Positions 4,554 through 6,984 of a stretch of DNA of 6,984 bases are shown here, piece after piece. Every line of letters begins with the position of its first letter. Within the stretch, counting starts at the first letter, position 1. The DNA lies in assembly GCA_029859485.1 (NCBI GenBank), contig JAOUDB010000140.1, forward strand, positions 1 to 6,984. Reading direction: 5' to 3'. A program made the translations under genes and the position numbers. The notes under the pieces were generated by a model. It was not told where the DNA came from. It ran no database searches and saw only the letters and a list, made by a program, of their open reading frames with translations. The stretch comes from Desulfuromonadales bacterium (GTDB lineage Bacteria; Desulfobacterota; Desulfuromonadia; Desulfuromonadales; BM103).

Positions 4554-6830
4554 ATGAAGCAATCATCTACTGACATAAATCGCTGGGAACGGATCGCATT
4601 GGCTGCGGCCATTGTCATCCTATTGTCTCCAGCACTCTACCTGCTCAAGGCGCAGACTGTTGAACCTCTTCCTGCTGCCGGGCCTGTGGAGTTTGTTGGT
4701 AGTGAGAAGTGCAAGAAATGTCATGAAACCGCCTATAACAAGTGGAAGGGTTCTCATCATGATCTGGCCATGGACGTGGCCAATGACACGACGGTGCTTG
4801 GCGACTTTAATGATGTCAGTTATACCGACCCATACAACAAGGTCACCTCTCGCTTCTATCGCAAAGGCGATAAATACTTTGTGCAGACCGAGGGGCCGGA
4901 TGGACAGCCCGGCGAATTTGAGATCACGTACACCTTTGGTTTTTATCCTTTGCAGCAGTACCTGGTGCCGTTTCCTGATGGACGGCTGCAATGTCTGAAC
5001 ATCGCCTGGGATATCGAGAAGAAGGTCTGGTACCGCTTGCCGCCATACGAAGTGGAAGGACCGGATGACTGGCTGCACTGGACCAGAGGAGGGCAGACTT
5101 GGAACGTTATGTGTGCCGAGTGCCACTCAACCCGGCTGAACAAGGGTTTTGACCCTGATACCGGGACCTATCAAACCACCTGGTTCGAGATCGATGTTGG
5201 TTGTGAAGCTTGCCACGGTCCGGGGTCGGGGCATCTAGCCTGGGCAGACAAGCCTGCTTTCGCAAGGGCAAAGACTGCGAACTATGACCTTGAAGTCCAC
5301 ACCAACAGTCTTGAGACCACAGAACAGATCAAGCTCTGCGCACCCTGTCATTCCCGGCGTTTTCAGCTTGGTGATAACCAGCATGTCGAGGGTGAGTTGC
5401 TCGATGTCATGGTACCGCAACTTCTAAACGAAGGGCTCTACTATCCTGACGGCCAGATCCTCGACGAGGTCTATGTCTATGGCTCCTTCGTGCAGAGCAA
5501 GATGTACCAGCACGGCGTGCGTTGCAGCGACTGTCACGACGTCCACAGCCTCAAGCGCCACAAGGAGAAGAATGACCTTTGCACCCAGTGTCATCGCGCA
5601 GAGACTTATGACAGCAAGGAACATCACTTCCACAAAAAAGTTCACAATGGCCAGCCGAGTGAAGGTCACCTCTGCGTCAAGTGCCATATGCCGGGTCGCA
5701 TCTACATGGGAGCCGACTATCGACCCGACCACAGCCTGCGCATTCCCCGTCCTGATCTGAGCGCCGAGCTCGGCACCCCGAATGCCTGCTCGGCAATAGG
5801 CTGCCATGCCGACAAGCCGTTGTCGTGGAATGTCGAGCATTACACCAAGTGGTACGGGGAGACCCGCAAGCCGCATTACGGCACCATCATCGCCGCTGGT
5901 CGCGCTCGTCAACCAGAGGCCGAGGTCGACCTGATCCGCTTAGCTGAAGACCCTTTGGTGCCGACTATTGCCCGTGCGACAGGACTGGAACTGTTGCGTT
6001 CTTATCCCAGCCCTGCCAGTCAGGCGACTTTAGCCAAGGCACTAGAGGATGATGACGCGCTGTTACGCTATACAGCGATTCGCAGCCTGGAATATTTTGA
6101 TGCTGAAACACGGCTGAAACGGATCGCACCGAAACTCTATGATCCAGTCAAGGCGGTGCGTATGGAAGCTGCCATGATGTTGTCGGTTCTGCCGGAAGAG
6201 CGGTTGCGAGAGGATGATCGGGAAGCGTTCCGTCAGGGACTTGCGGAATATCGTGAAGCAATGCTCTATAATGCCGATCTCGCCGCCCAACGCTACAATC
6301 TCGGCAACCTGGCTGCTAATCTCGGTGATGAGAGCCAGGCTGTTGCAGCCTACCTCAAGGCCATTGCCATCGACGACCAGTTCTACCCGGCCAGGGTCAA
6401 CCTGGCCATGCTGTACAACCGGCAGGGCAATAATGCTGAAGCCGAGAAATTGTTGCGGGATGTGGTCGATCAGTATCCACAGCTTTACGAAACCGCTTAT
6501 TCTCTCGGTTTGCTGCTCGCCGAGATGCAGCGCTACGTGGAGGCCGAAAAATACCTGCATCAGGCTGCTGCCGGGATGCCTGACTACGGCCGCATCCATT
6601 ATAACCATGGCCAGGTTTTGCTGGTACTGAACCGGGAAGAGCAGGCCGAAAGTTCATTGCGCAAGGCACTGTCGGTTGAACCGCTGAACCTGGACTACTT
6701 TGTCGTATTGGCCAATCATTACCTCAAGTCCGGGCGCCCCGCGCTGGCGAAAAAACTTGCTGAAAACACCCTTCAGCAATTCCCCGATCATGCCGCGGCA
6801 CGCAGCTTGTTGCAGCAACTGGGTCAATAA
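4554..6830 (+). CDS. Membrane-anchored octaheme c-type cytochrome with HEAT-like and TPR repeats
   Basis: This protein likely accepts electrons from the Rieske protein and passes them to periplasmic carriers, replacing cytochrome c1/f. An N-terminal hydrophobic segment (about 14-32) is a signal anchor. Seven CXXCH heme sites start at C53, C187, C217, C262, C324, C343 and C374. An eighth site is CX4CH (C412-H418), a spacing known from cytochromes c3. The opening VGSEKCKKCHETAYNKWKGSHH resembles the cytochrome c554-like domain. Residues about 455-555 look like HEAT-type helical repeats. About 576-745 hold roughly five TPRs (for example YNLGNLAANLGDESQAVAAY), which usually mediate protein contacts. 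ATG 4554 has only a weak ribosome binding site. An in-frame TAG at 4524 precludes a much longer form. It is the last gene of the cluster. The exact electron acceptor cannot be read from the sequence. Confidence 0.9.
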   Translation: MKQSSTDINRWERIALAAAIVILLSPALYLLKAQTVEPLPAAGPVEFVGSEKCKKCHETAYNKWKGSHHDLAMDVANDTTVLGDFNDVSYTDPYNKVTSRFYRKGDKYFVQTEGPDGQPGEFEITYTFGFYPLQQYLVPFPDGRLQCLNIAWDIEKKVWYRLPPYEVEGPDDWLHWTRGGQTWNVMCAECHSTRLNKGFDPDTGTYQTTWFEIDVGCEACHGPGSGHLAWADKPAFARAKTANYDLEVHTNSLETTEQIKLCAPCHSRRFQLGDNQHVEGELLDVMVPQLLNEGLYYPDGQILDEVYVYGSFVQSKMYQHGVRCSDCHDVHSLKRHKEKNDLCTQCHRAETYDSKEHHFHKKVHNGQPSEGHLCVKCHMPGRIYMGADYRPDHSLRIPRPDLSAELGTPNACSAIGCHADKPLSWNVEHYTKWYGETRKPHYGTIIAAGRARQPEAEVDLIRLAEDPLVPTIARATGLELLRSYPSPASQATLAKALEDDDALLRYTAIRSLEYFDAETRLKRIAPKLYDPVKAVRMEAAMMLSVLPEERLREDDREAFRQGLAEYREAMLYNADLAAQRYNLGNLAANLGDESQAVAAYLKAIAIDDQFYPARVNLAMLYNRQGNNAEAEKLLRDVVDQYPQLYETAYSLGLLLAEMQRYVEAEKYLHQAAAGMPDYGRIHYNHGQVLLVLNREEQAESSLRKALSVEPLNLDYFVVLANHYLKSGRPALAKKLAENTLQQFPDHAAARSLLQQLGQ

Positions 6831-6978
6831 CATTTTAACACTTTTGAGATGAAAACTGGTTTTTTCTTGATAGAGTTAAGCGTGAAACCCTTGAACCTAC
6901 AAACACTTTAACGTTATCCGTGAGTGAATGCTAAGTATGGTGTGTTTATCGATCCCCTTTCAAAAGAGGTCAATAATC
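6831..6978 (+). other. Intergenic region after the bc cluster
   Basis: This AT-rich 148-nt stretch separates the cytochrome gene from the next start codon. It contains no GC-rich hairpin with a T-tract, and no promoter pair I would defend. GAAAAC followed by TG and GTTTTTTC (6850-6866) is a weak A-T dyad with a six-T run, at best a poor terminator. The length and base composition are consistent with a new promoter for the downstream gene. Confidence 0.4.
6965..6970 (+). promoter_or_regulatory. Ribosome binding site for the gene at the right edge
   Basis: AGAGGT lies 8 nt before the ATG at 6979, one of the better-placed Shine-Dalgarno sequences in the window. Confidence 0.55.
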
Positions 6979-6984
6979 ATGAGT
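6979..6984 (+). CDS. Start of a further gene, cut by the window edge
   Basis: Only the codons for Met-Ser are present. The call rests on the ATG together with the well-spaced AGAGGT upstream and the same orientation as the preceding cluster. No product can be inferred. Confidence 0.5.

Noticed and set aside
5424..5912. Minus-strand open frames in the multiheme cytochrome gene
   Set aside because: They lie opposite CXXCH-bearing coding sequence and have no family features of their own.
6850..6866. GAAAAC-TG-GTTTTTTC as an intrinsic terminator of the bc cluster
   Set aside because: The stem is almost entirely A-T and the loop would be two bases, so the usable stem is too weak. It is only mentioned in the intergenic description.

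Overview
The window looks like chromosomal DNA from an anaerobic, cytochrome-rich bacterium, most likely a Desulfuromonadales/Geobacter-like member of the former Deltaproteobacteria. This placement is an inference. It rests on a menaquinol-type cytochrome b/Rieske pair next to a large multiheme c-type cytochrome, moderately high GC content, and degenerate 7-bp repeats between genes, which I associate with that group. All recognisable genes are on the + strand.

Layout. (1) Positions 1-667 are the 3' part of a group II intron. They hold the C-terminal maturase half of its reverse transcriptase, cut by the left window edge, followed directly by ribozyme domains V and VI. The folded domain VI gives a bulged branch-point A at 661 and a 3' splice junction at 667/668. 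(2) Positions 710-2419 encode a secreted alkaline phosphatase of the PafA/PhoK type with a complete metal-ligand and catalytic residue set. A strong hairpin lies 20 nt after its stop codon. (3) Positions 2618-6830 form a three-gene, probably co-transcribed cluster: a fused cytochrome b (b6 plus subunit IV type), a Rieske [2Fe-2S] protein, and a 758-residue membrane-anchored octaheme cytochrome c with HEAT-like and TPR repeats. (4) A good ribosome binding site and ATG at 6979 mark the start of another gene that runs off the right edge.

How the genes work together. The three-gene cluster is best read as a non-canonical bc complex. Cytochrome b would oxidise (mena)quinol, Rieske would take the high-potential electron, and the octaheme protein would stand in for cytochrome c1/f, which is absent from the window. 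Three details set this cytochrome b apart: heme-ligand spacing of the b6 type, no cysteine at the position of the b6f heme c_n ligand, and a Qo motif reading APWY instead of PEWY/PDWY. The intron and the phosphatase have no evident functional link to it.

The most unusual non-coding signal is a family of short heptamer repeats (core GGGACGA and variants). One block occurs upstream of each of the three bc-cluster genes. No CRISPR array, tRNA or rRNA was seen.
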